Positions 1 through 7,486 of a stretch of DNA of 58,918 nt are shown piece by piece. The stretch comes from Treponema sp. (GTDB lineage Bacteria > Spirochaetota > Spirochaetia > Treponematales > Rectinemataceae): contig JAAYWE010000162.1 in assembly GCA_012516755.1 (NCBI GenBank), forward strand, positions 1-58,918, in the 5' to 3' direction. Position 1 is the stretch's first letter. Every line of letters starts with the position of its first letter. The notes beneath the pieces were generated by a model. It saw only the letters and a list, made by a program, of their open reading frames with translations, searched no databases and had not been told where the DNA came from. The translations under genes and the position numbers were made by a program.

Positions 1-54
1 AGGCTGATCGATGCCGCAATGAATGGAAGCTATATAATGGAATCCAAGATATAG
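1..54 (+). CDS. Possible 3' end of a truncated gene
   Basis: An open frame enters from the window edge and stops at the TAG at 52-54, giving 17 residues that end in MNGSYIMESKI. It could be the C-terminus of an upstream gene, but another frame is also open here (to about 90), and no family can be recognised from so little. The rest of 55-232 holds no gene I can support; it is AT-rich and presumably contains the promoter of the ferredoxin gene that follows. Confidence 0.25.
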   Translation, partial: RLIDAAMNGSYIMESKI

Positions 55-232
55 CCCAGGTTTCATCTGAATGAAGATTCCTGTTCTATATATTATTCCA
101 CAATGATTTTTCTAGCAGCAAATTGCGAACAAGTCTGGACACAATCCAAAACCCATTCCCATATTCGATGCTTGATGATAAAATAATAAAACATCCTTCA
201 AGGAATGATATTACTTTTTAGAGAGGTTTGAA

Positions 233-403
233 ATGGCGTACAGAGTGACGGAAGCTTGCACGAATTGTGGGTCATGCGAAAGCGAATGCCCGGTCAGCGC
301 AATTAGCGAAAAGGACAATGCTCGATTTATTGACCCAGAGACATGCATTGATTGTGGAGCATGTGCCGCGGCCTGTCCGACAGAAGCCATTATTGCTGGC
401 TAA
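233..403 (+). CDS. Small 2[4Fe-4S] ferredoxin
   Basis: This 56-residue protein is a complete bacterial-type dicluster ferredoxin. It has two CxxCxxCxxxCP motifs, CTNCGSCESECP near residues 9-20 and CIDCGACAAACP near residues 38-49, each able to bind one [4Fe-4S] cluster. It would act in the cytoplasm as a low-potential one-electron carrier for anaerobic redox enzymes. The ATG is preceded by a GAGAGG ribosome binding site about 7 nt upstream. The gene appears monocistronic: a perfect hairpin follows its stop. Its redox partner is not identifiable from the window. The family call is very secure. Confidence 0.95.
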   Translation: MAYRVTEACTNCGSCESECPVSAISEKDNARFIDPETCIDCGACAAACPTEAIIAG

Positions 404-415
404 GGTCCAAGACCA

Positions 416-458
416 TAAGAGGGGCTGCCCAACGAGCTGGGCAGCCCCTCTTATTTTC
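416..458 (+). terminator. Terminator of the ferredoxin gene
   Basis: A perfect inverted repeat of about 16 bp (arms 416-431 and 438-453, 6-nt loop) starts 12 nt after the ferredoxin stop. It is GC-rich at its core and followed by TTATTTT-type sequence. It lies between two convergent genes. The T-tract is on the plus side only, so it mainly serves the ferredoxin. Confidence 0.85.
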
Positions 459-505
459 ATGTAGGATCAACTCATTACCTTGAGGAGATTCTTATTATAT
501 TTATA

Positions 506-1837
506 TTAAGATAAGCCTTTTCTCTTGCAAAAATCCTCTAACACTTCCTCGAGATTAGGCAATCCTATCTCTTGAAGTTCGTAATCGACTCGCACGGTTG
601 GCTTTTTTATGTGAATAATTCGGTTCAAATCAATAGGAGTTGCTATGATGACAGTGTCGCAGTCGGTTCTATTTATGGTATCTTCAAGATCTCGCTTCTG
701 CATATCGCTATATCCCATTGCTGGAAGGAGAGTCCCTATATCGGGATAAGTATTGAATGTCTGTATTAATCCCCCACTGAGGAATGGCCGGGGATCTATG
801 AGCTGTGAGGCTTGGAATTTTCGAGCTGCTACCACACCAGCTCCAAATTTCATCATGCCATGTGTAAGAGTGGGCCCATCTTCCACACACAATACTCGCT
901 TGCCTCGGATGAGCTCGGGGCGATCCACAATGATAGGGCTAGCCGCTTCGATGACAGTGGCAGAAGGATTTGTCCGTGCTATATTTTCTCTCACTATCTG
1001 GATCTGCTCGGGTGAGCTTGAATCGATTTTATTGATTATTATGACGTGAGCTGTTCTTAGACAGACTTCGCCAGGGTAAAAGGATACTTCATTGCCAGCG
1101 CGCAGCGGATCTGCGACCGTTATTTGAAGATCTGGAATATAGAACGAAAAGTCATTATTTCCGCCATCCCAGAGAATTACGTCTGCTTCTTTCTCCGCCT
1201 GGCGAAGAATGGCCTCGTAGTCCACTCCTGCATAGATGACATTGCCACGAGATATGTGCGGCTCATATTCCTCCATCTCTTCAATAGTACACCTATAATG
1301 GGCGAGATCTTCTATAGTTGCAAAACGCTGGACTTTCTGTTGTACAAGATCCCCATAAGGCATGGGATGGCGAATCGCAACCACTTTAAGCCCGCGCTTC
1401 ATAAGCATTTGGACGATTTTTCGCGAAGTCTGACTTTTGCCTGAGCCGGTGCGTACTGCACAAACCGATATGACGGGCTTGCTCGATTTTAGTTGGGTTT
1501 CCTTAGGGCCAAGCAGCGCAAAGGAAGCACCGGCCGAATTCACAATCGCCGACATTTTCATGACATGAGAGTAGGGCACATCGGAATAAGAGAATACGCA
1601 TTCATCTACATCATATTTTCTAATTAGATCTGAAAGCTCGCTTTCGGAATAAATGGGTATCCCTTCTGGGTAAAGTCGTCCTGCAAGAGCAGCTGGATAT
1701 CTTCTTCCGTCGATATTTGGAATCTGCGCAGCCGTAAAAGCTACAACCTCGGTTGATTCATCTTCTCGATATCGAGCATTAAAGTTGTGAAAATCCCTTC
1801 CTGCTGCCCCGATGATTATTATCTTGCGCTTTTTCAT
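506..1837 (-). CDS. Cyclic 2,3-diphosphoglycerate synthetase-like P-loop NTPase
   Basis: This 443-residue protein resembles the cyclic 2,3-diphosphoglycerate synthetase (CpgS) family first known from methanogens and also found in anaerobic bacteria. The N-terminus is Rossmann-like (KIIIIGAAGRDFHNFN). A P-loop (AVRTGSGKSQTSR) follows in the second quarter, then a WDGGNNDF acid-rich motif and an INKID segment like a G-protein guanine loop. The start used here, at 1837, has a near-perfect GGAAGGAG site upstream; an in-frame ATG 16 codons earlier lacks one. No glycolytic or carbamate-metabolism genes flank it. Whether it makes cyclic diphosphoglycerate in this host is unknown; the family name is homology only. 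Confidence 0.8.
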   Translation of the reverse strand: MKKRKIIIIGAAGRDFHNFNARYREDESTEVVAFTAAQIPNIDGRRYPAALAGRLYPEGIPIYSESELSDLIRKYDVDECVFSYSDVPYSHVMKMSAIVNSAGASFALLGPKETQLKSSKPVISVCAVRTGSGKSQTSRKIVQMLMKRGLKVVAIRHPMPYGDLVQQKVQRFATIEDLAHYRCTIEEMEEYEPHISRGNVIYAGVDYEAILRQAEKEADVILWDGGNNDFSFYIPDLQITVADPLRAGNEVSFYPGEVCLRTAHVIIINKIDSSSPEQIQIVRENIARTNPSATVIEAASPIIVDRPELIRGKRVLCVEDGPTLTHGMMKFGAGVVAARKFQASQLIDPRPFLSGGLIQTFNTYPDIGTLLPAMGYSDMQKRDLEDTINRTDCDTVIIATPIDLNRIIHIKKPTVRVDYELQEIGLPNLEEVLEDFCKRKGLS

Positions 1838-2051
1838 CAAAGCTCCTTCCTTTTGTTTTGCCTTATGAATGACAAAGACATGCATTCATTTTTGCCTATT
1901 TTCGTATCAGAGTCAATAAGGTCACATTATAATAACTTTTTATAATATAAGCATTAAAATGAATAATGATGCGATCTTGAAGCTATTTTATTGAGAATTT
2001 TGCAAGATTTGCCAAATAATAACTAATACATATACAGTTTAAGGAGGGTTC

Positions 2052-2090
2052 GTGACGGTCATGGCAATCTTTATCAGGCGGCTGTCATAA
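2052..2090 (+). CDS. Possible 12-codon micro-ORF with strong ribosome binding site
   Basis: A perfect AAGGAGG sits at 2041-2047, 4 nt before a GTG that opens a 12-codon frame ending in TAA; an in-frame ATG lies three codons in. A TTGCCA/TATACA promoter-like pair with 16-nt spacing lies just upstream. It is on the opposite strand to both neighbours, cpgS-like and nrdJ. No peptide family is recognisable, and chance occurrence is quite possible. Confidence 0.2.
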   Translation: MTVMAIFIRRLS

Positions 2091-2117
2091 TCCATAATAT
2101 CGACTTACACTTAAGAG

Positions 2118-5100
2118 TCAGCTGCATCCGGTGGTGGATCCACATGTCTCACATTTGAGGCAGGTACCATTTCTGATGAGCGTAAGGTTACCACAAACAG
2201 GACAGGCATCTCCTTCATACCCTTTTTGCTTGGCTTCCCTGATGAGCATAATATCCGTATCTTTTTTTATTGGAATGTGTTTTTTACCACTCTCAAAGGC
2301 GTTAGGAACCTTAGCGGAAAGCGATTGCGTGGATGTAGCAATGAGGTCTTCGGGCTTGATCTGTCCGAGATCATAACGATGAAGATAGGAGATTGCGAGA
2401 TCGCGGAAAACAAAATCCAGGACACTTGTCGTCATTTTTAGATAATCATGCCCGCTGACTATTCCGTTTGGCTCGAATTTCGTAAATGTAAAGGCGTCTA
2501 TGTATTCTTCAAGAGGTACCCCATATTGCAAACCCAAGGATATGGCAATTGCAAAAGAATTCAAAATGCTCCTGAAAGCAGCACCTTCCTTATGCATATC
2601 GAGGAAAATTTCCCCAAGGCTACCATCTTCGTACTCGCCGGTTCTAAGGAAGATGGAATGACCCCCTATCTTTGCTTTCTGGGTATAGCCCTTTCTTCTA
2701 TTTGGAAGAGCTCTCCTGACACCGCGAGGTGCAACAGGAAGGCCAGGAAGTTCAGGCTCGATACTCTTATGAGCTAGGCCGGTTGGAACCATTTCCAGAG
2801 AAGAAATATCTTCTGAAGTGAGTTCATCAGACTGTAGAGCTATGATCGAATCGGCAATGAGATTTGATCCTGGTGTTAAAGCGGCAAGAGGTTGAGAAAG
2901 TTTTGATCCGTCTCTATATATGGCGATGGATTTCAGCATAGATCTCCAAGCGAGCAAATATGCCCCTTTTATGTCATCTATGCTCACATTATTGGGCATG
3001 TTGATGGTCTTGGAGATGGCTCCCGTGATGAATGGCTGCACTGCTGCCATCATGGCTATATGCGCTTGCCACGATATGCTGCGGCTGCCTTTCTTTCCAG
3101 AGGGCGTTGCCGTGTCGAAGACAGATAGGTGTTCTGATTTAAGATGAGGGGCGCCTTCCATACCCATTGTTCCACACGCAAAGATCTCAGCTTCTTTTTT
3201 TTGCTTTTCATCATAGCCTAAGCGAGATAGAAGGCTGAATCCAGGAGCATTAGCTTCCTCTTTCGATATTCCCAGTTTTTCTAGAACATCATAGCCAACA
3301 ATAGATGGAGAAAAGCAGCTATCCAGACTGATTGCGTTTTGAAGAGACTTTTCGATTCTATCGATTGAGTCATTTGGAATGCCCTTATCGATTAGTGACT
3401 GACGGGAGATTCCCGGTGCTCCTTCGAATGTTCCCTTTCCCAGAGCATATTGTATGATCTCCTTAATTTGGCTATCAGAATAGCCAAGCGCATGGAGAGC
3501 AGGAGGGACCGAGGTGTTGATGATCTTGAAATACCCTCCGCCAGCAAGTTTTTTAAATTTGACAAGCGCAAAATCGGGTTCGATACCTGTAGTATCGCAA
3601 TCCATTAGGAGTCCGATAGTGCCGGTTGGTGCTATGGCGGTCACTTGAGCATTCCTAAACCCATGCTTTTCTCCTAGCTTCAATGCTTCATCCCAACATT
3701 CGTGCGCTGCGTTTAGAAGATTAGTAGGGCATGACCGTGAATCTAAGCCCTTAGGGAAAACACTCAATGCCTCGTATTGCTCCTTTGCGGCATCATATGC
3801 CGCATGCCTATGATTTCTGATCACTCTAAGCATAGATTGTCTATTAGCTTCATAACGAGCAAAGGGCCCAAATTCTCTCGCCATAATAGCTGATTGGGTA
3901 TAAGCTTCACCAGTAAGAATTGCCGATAGAGCAGCTGCCAGAGCTCTTCCATTATCGGAATCATAAGGAAGACCCATAACCATGAGCAGGCTTCCTAGAT
4001 TGGCGTATCCCAATCCAAGGGTCCGATAGTCATAACTATTTCTAGCGATCTCCTTAGATGGGAATTGCGCCATTACAACCGAAATTTCGAGTACAAGTGT
4101 CCAGATCCGAATCGTATGGCGATAGGCTGCTTCATCAAATTTGCATTTTTCGAAATTATAAAAAGATAGCAAATTCAAAGAAGCCAGATTGCAGGCTGTA
4201 TCATCGAGGAACATATACTCAGAGCATGGATTAGACGCGCGAATCTCGCCATCGGCGGAGCAAGTATGCCATTCATTGATTGTCGTATGGAATTGCAGAC
4301 CAGGATCCGCACAAAACCACGCTGATTCTGCAATTTCATTCCAGAGATCGCGCGCTTTGGTTACACGGAAGGGCTTCCGCGTAGTACGGGCTATCAGTTT
4401 CCAATCTAGATCGTTGATAACTGCATTGATAAAATCGTTATCAACTCTTACGGAATTATTAGAAGATTGGCCGGAAACAGTGTTATAAGCTTCTGATTCC
4501 CAGGATGTATTGTATTGTGGCATTCGAGGAGTTCTACCGGTCTGTGCATAATAGGTCAGCACCTGATGAATCCATGATGAAGGGATTCCTGCATCGAGCG
4601 CTTGTCTTATTGCCTTACCCAAGAGCAGATTTCGATCGGGCAGATAGCTGTTTTCGTCCTGAACTCCCATGTCTTCAATCGCAGAGATCATTGCCTGGGC
4701 ATAATGATTCAAAAGGCCACTGCCTGCCGCAAGGCAGGCGACCTTATATTCCTCTTCGGCCTTCCAGTGAACAAAATCTTCAACATCTGGGTGGTCTGCA
4801 TCGAGGATAACCATTTTAGCGGCGCGTCTAGTTGTACCACCGGATTTAATGGCTGAGGCAGATCTATCGGCTATTTTTAGAAACGAGAGAAGACCCGATG
4901 AAACACCCCCTCCAGAAAGCTTCTCATTTGCAGCTCTTAAGCGTGAGAAATTTGATCCTGTACCAGAACCATATTTGAATAAACGAGCCTCTTTTGTTAC
5001 GAGGTCCATAATTCCGCCTTCATTCACCAAGTCATCCTTTACATCGAGAATGAAACAAGCATGAGGCTGAGGTCGCTCATAGGCTGATTCGGATTTTGCC

Positions 5101-5624
5101 ATCTCATTGGAATCGGGATCTATAAAGTAATGCCCCTGGGCGGGTCCTTCGATGCCATAAACAGAAAATAACCCCGTATTGAACCATTGGGGACTATTTG
5201 GTGCCGCAATCTGATGTGCTAGCATATAGCAGATCTCATCATAAAAGGCTTGTCGATCTTCTTCGGAATCAAAGTATCCCGCTTTTTGTCCCCAGTCGCA
5301 CCATGTATAGGCAAGCCTATGGAATACCTGCCGAGCATCGTGTTCGGCATCATCGACCATATCCTCTTCAGAGAGGATTGTCTGAGAGACAGGGACAAAT
5401 TTCGTCCATTCGAGTGCCTTATCTTTGGGGACTCCGGCTTTTCGATAGTATTTTTGGGCTAGGATATCGCTTGCTATAGAGCTCCAGAATGAAGGCACTA
5501 TGACAGAATCCGTTGAAAACACAATAGAACCATCGGGATTCTTGATCTCACTTTTCCTCTTTTCCCATTTGATCTTCTCATAAGGGCCATAGCCTGCTCT
5601 GGTAAACAAGCGCTTTATTTTCAT
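2118..5624 (-). CDS. nrdJ: Adenosylcobalamin-dependent (class II) ribonucleoside-diphosphate reductase
   Basis: This 1168-residue protein reduces ribonucleotides to deoxyribonucleotides using a cobalamin-generated thiyl radical, so it needs no oxygen. An NPCSE motif near residues 465-469 carries the radical cysteine and glutamate. A CNLASLNLL segment follows, and the conserved ISKTINMP stretch lies near residue 900. A TSCPD-type region occupies roughly residues 985-1085. The C-terminal tail has CPVCG and CETCG pairs, the usual thioredoxin-reducible shuttle cysteines. Length is typical of long class II enzymes. The ATG has an AAGGAGAG site. It is monocistronic. Two NrdR-box-like sites lie just upstream, and the PduO-type adenosyltransferase at 16.5 kb can supply its cofactor. 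Confidence 0.96.
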   Translation of the reverse strand: MKIKRLFTRAGYGPYEKIKWEKRKSEIKNPDGSIVFSTDSVIVPSFWSSIASDILAQKYYRKAGVPKDKALEWTKFVPVSQTILSEEDMVDDAEHDARQVFHRLAYTWCDWGQKAGYFDSEEDRQAFYDEICYMLAHQIAAPNSPQWFNTGLFSVYGIEGPAQGHYFIDPDSNEMAKSESAYERPQPHACFILDVKDDLVNEGGIMDLVTKEARLFKYGSGTGSNFSRLRAANEKLSGGGVSSGLLSFLKIADRSASAIKSGGTTRRAAKMVILDADHPDVEDFVHWKAEEEYKVACLAAGSGLLNHYAQAMISAIEDMGVQDENSYLPDRNLLLGKAIRQALDAGIPSSWIHQVLTYYAQTGRTPRMPQYNTSWESEAYNTVSGQSSNNSVRVDNDFINAVINDLDWKLIARTTRKPFRVTKARDLWNEIAESAWFCADPGLQFHTTINEWHTCSADGEIRASNPCSEYMFLDDTACNLASLNLLSFYNFEKCKFDEAAYRHTIRIWTLVLEISVVMAQFPSKEIARNSYDYRTLGLGYANLGSLLMVMGLPYDSDNGRALAAALSAILTGEAYTQSAIMAREFGPFARYEANRQSMLRVIRNHRHAAYDAAKEQYEALSVFPKGLDSRSCPTNLLNAAHECWDEALKLGEKHGFRNAQVTAIAPTGTIGLLMDCDTTGIEPDFALVKFKKLAGGGYFKIINTSVPPALHALGYSDSQIKEIIQYALGKGTFEGAPGISRQSLIDKGIPNDSIDRIEKSLQNAISLDSCFSPSIVGYDVLEKLGISKEEANAPGFSLLSRLGYDEKQKKEAEIFACGTMGMEGAPHLKSEHLSVFDTATPSGKKGSRSISWQAHIAMMAAVQPFITGAISKTINMPNNVSIDDIKGAYLLAWRSMLKSIAIYRDGSKLSQPLAALTPGSNLIADSIIALQSDELTSEDISSLEMVPTGLAHKSIEPELPGLPVAPRGVRRALPNRRKGYTQKAKIGGHSIFLRTGEYEDGSLGEIFLDMHKEGAAFRSILNSFAIAISLGLQYGVPLEEYIDAFTFTKFEPNGIVSGHDYLKMTTSVLDFVFRDLAISYLHRYDLGQIKPEDLIATSTQSLSAKVPNAFESGKKHIPIKKDTDIMLIREAKQKGYEGDACPVCGNLTLIRNGTCLKCETCGSTTGCS

Positions 5625-5647
5625 ATTCTCTCTCCTTGAGCTGCGCT

Positions 5648-5694
5648 ATACTATCTATACTATCATAGCAGTATGATACTACAATATATAGTGG
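5648..5694 (-). promoter_or_regulatory. Predicted NrdR box pair upstream of nrdJ
   Basis: Read on the minus strand, positions 5694-5679 contain CTATATATTG, an exact match to the core of the NrdR box (CwAtATaTwG). A weaker second box has its core at 5651-5660 (8 of 10 core positions). The two centres are 31 bp apart, the three-helical-turn spacing known for NrdR box pairs. A TTGTAG...TAGTAT promoter-like pair overlaps them. Repression of nrdJ by NrdR is therefore likely; nrdR itself is not in the window. Confidence 0.6.
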
Positions 5695-5868
5695 TGCTCT
5701 TTCTTATCTTATTTCTTATCATGGAGACTTCCGATGCAATAATCCCTGTAGTGATTTTCTGTGTTTCTCTATGTTTGGTTTGCTCCAGCGCATCGGAAAA
5801 CACTGCTTTGGGGTGACAGACAAGCCTATTCCTGCTATTGTTATGCTGAAATGCATAACCTTCCGGAT

Positions 5869-6930
5869 ATGATCTTAGTCTTAATCTCCAGGAAAAGATT
5901 TTGCTTAAAGATTTTGTACAAGACTCTGGCCATGCTAGCCATGATTGCCCTATGCATTCTACCATTATTTGGTGCAAATGATACAAAACAAGAAGATATG
6001 AGCATTTCTGATCTAGCCTGTTCGCTAAAGGCTACCCTGGAATATGATCCTTTAGTTCATGCCGGAACCATTACAAAAGAAGGTCGCAGTGTGCGCTTTG
6101 CCATGGATGTTCCATACGTGCTTCTCGACTGGACAATAGTAAAAGAAGTGCCCGCGCCTTACGAATCGGCTACATCTCTGCAAATCAAGGAGGAATTTGC
6201 ACGGACAGTTCAAGAATTCTTCGAAATAAAATCGCAAATATCATCAAGATATTTGGTAAAAGCCATTGTCATAGATCCAGGGCATGGCGGCAAAGATCCA
6301 GGGGCTATAGGAGAATTCGAGGACTTCAAGCTTCAAGAAAAAGATGTAAATCTCAGTATCGCGCTTAGACTCGCCGATCTATTGCGCCTTCGATATCCTG
6401 AAAAGACGATTGTTCTTACCCGCTCGAGCGACATTTATCCAACTCTTGAGGAACGGGTCGAAAAAGCAAATAAGATAGAATTGGAAGAAACTGAGGCTAT
6501 AATCTATGTTTCCATCCATGCCAATGCCTCTTTTAACAAGAATACGAAAGGTTTTGAGGTCTGGTACTTAAATCCCAATTACCGACGTACCGTGGTCGAT
6601 GAAAGAACCGCTAAAGAGAAAGGAGAGGACATCGCTCCCATCATAAATATCATGCTTGAAGAAGAATTTACTACCGAGAGCATAATCCTAGCTCAGAAAG
6701 TATATCAAAGAATGGACAGGATAATCGGTGATAGAAGCCCCGCGCGAGGGATCCGCGCTGAAGAGTGGTTTGTAGTGCGAAATGCAAAAATGCCTTCGAT
6801 TTTGATTGAAGTGGGTTTTGTGACCAATAAGGCTGAGGCTCTTCTTTTGTCCCAAGCTGGCTACTTGAGACAAATTGCGGATGCCATATACAATGGTGTT
6901 TGTGACTTTATCGAACATTTCGAGCAATGA
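5869..6930 (+). CDS. N-acetylmuramoyl-L-alanine amidase (Amidase_3, AmiC-like)
   Basis: This is a zinc amidase that cleaves the bond between muramic acid and the stem peptide of peptidoglycan, acting in the periplasm. The catalytic domain fills the C-terminal half. It has the zinc-ligand motif DPGHGGKDPGA, the following Glu in the QEKDVNLSIAL region, SIHANAS with the second His, and the C-terminal IEVGFVTN glutamate. A hydrophobic leader (LAMLAMIALCILPLFGA) looks like a signal sequence. The start is uncertain: the ATG at 5869 is the conservative choice, while a TTG at 5914 would give a cleaner signal peptide; neither has a good ribosome binding site. The GerMN gene follows 1 nt after the stop. 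Confidence 0.88.
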   Translation: MILVLISRKRFCLKILYKTLAMLAMIALCILPLFGANDTKQEDMSISDLACSLKATLEYDPLVHAGTITKEGRSVRFAMDVPYVLLDWTIVKEVPAPYESATSLQIKEEFARTVQEFFEIKSQISSRYLVKAIVIDPGHGGKDPGAIGEFEDFKLQEKDVNLSIALRLADLLRLRYPEKTIVLTRSSDIYPTLEERVEKANKIELEETEAIIYVSIHANASFNKNTKGFEVWYLNPNYRRTVVDERTAKEKGEDIAPIINIMLEEEFTTESIILAQKVYQRMDRIIGDRSPARGIRAEEWFVVRNAKMPSILIEVGFVTNKAEALLLSQAGYLRQIADAIYNGVCDFIEHFEQ

Positions 6931-6931
6931 T

Positions 6932-7384
6932 ATGAATCCATCTAAAGAACAAGACCATAAGCAAGGCTATATTATCGCCCTGGTGATTTTTCTTGCCATT
7001 GTATTCATCGTATGGAAAGGGCCAACGCTTCAATATAATAGCATGCGTCTCTATTTCCCAGATAAGAAAAAAGGAGAATTGAGGCTGGAGAAGCGTCCTA
7101 TAGCGCCAATTGGGACTCTAAAGGAAAAAGCCAAGGCTACTGTTGAAGAGCTTCTGCTTGGACCTCTTTCCAGGGATCTTAAGATCCTGACAGATACGGA
7201 TATTTCCCTGCTGCGAATAGTTGAAGGGAAGAACGCTCTGTTTATGGATTTCTCAACACAAGATATTGCAAGTTTCTCTTCAGAGTATATGACATTTAAG
7301 AGGGCTCTGGAAAAGAGTCTTAAAGAGACAATACCAGGTACTTTTCATATCTATTTCTTCATAAATGGTGTTCTTGCGCGATGA
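6932..7384 (+). CDS. GerMN domain-containing membrane-anchored protein
   Basis: This 150-residue protein has one N-terminal transmembrane segment (about residues 13-30, IIALVIFLAIVFIVW) followed by a single GerMN domain. The domain shows the typical pattern: LYFPD early, then KAKATVEELLLGP, then a DFS strand and a C-terminal ALEKSLKETIPG helix. GerMN domains occur in spore germination proteins but also widely in non-sporulating bacteria, where they accompany cell-wall enzymes. The stop of the amidase and this ATG are arranged as TGATATG, so the two are probably translationally coupled and may work together at the cell wall. The exact role is unknown. Confidence 0.8.
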   Translation: MNPSKEQDHKQGYIIALVIFLAIVFIVWKGPTLQYNSMRLYFPDKKKGELRLEKRPIAPIGTLKEKAKATVEELLLGPLSRDLKILTDTDISLLRIVEGKNALFMDFSTQDIASFSSEYMTFKRALEKSLKETIPGTFHIYFFINGVLAR

Positions 7385-7486
7385 ATTGAATTTTGCCGAT
7401 CTCTGAATAAAATCGATGTGGCTGTGCACAATGCTATTCTCTGCGGCTCCATGCACAGCACAGGCAAGCCAGGAATTTAAACAACA

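Noticed and set aside
5625..5868. Cobalamin riboswitch upstream of nrdJ
   Set aside because: I looked for the B12 box and its flanking helices on the minus strand and did not find the conserved order; NrdR-like boxes explain the region better.
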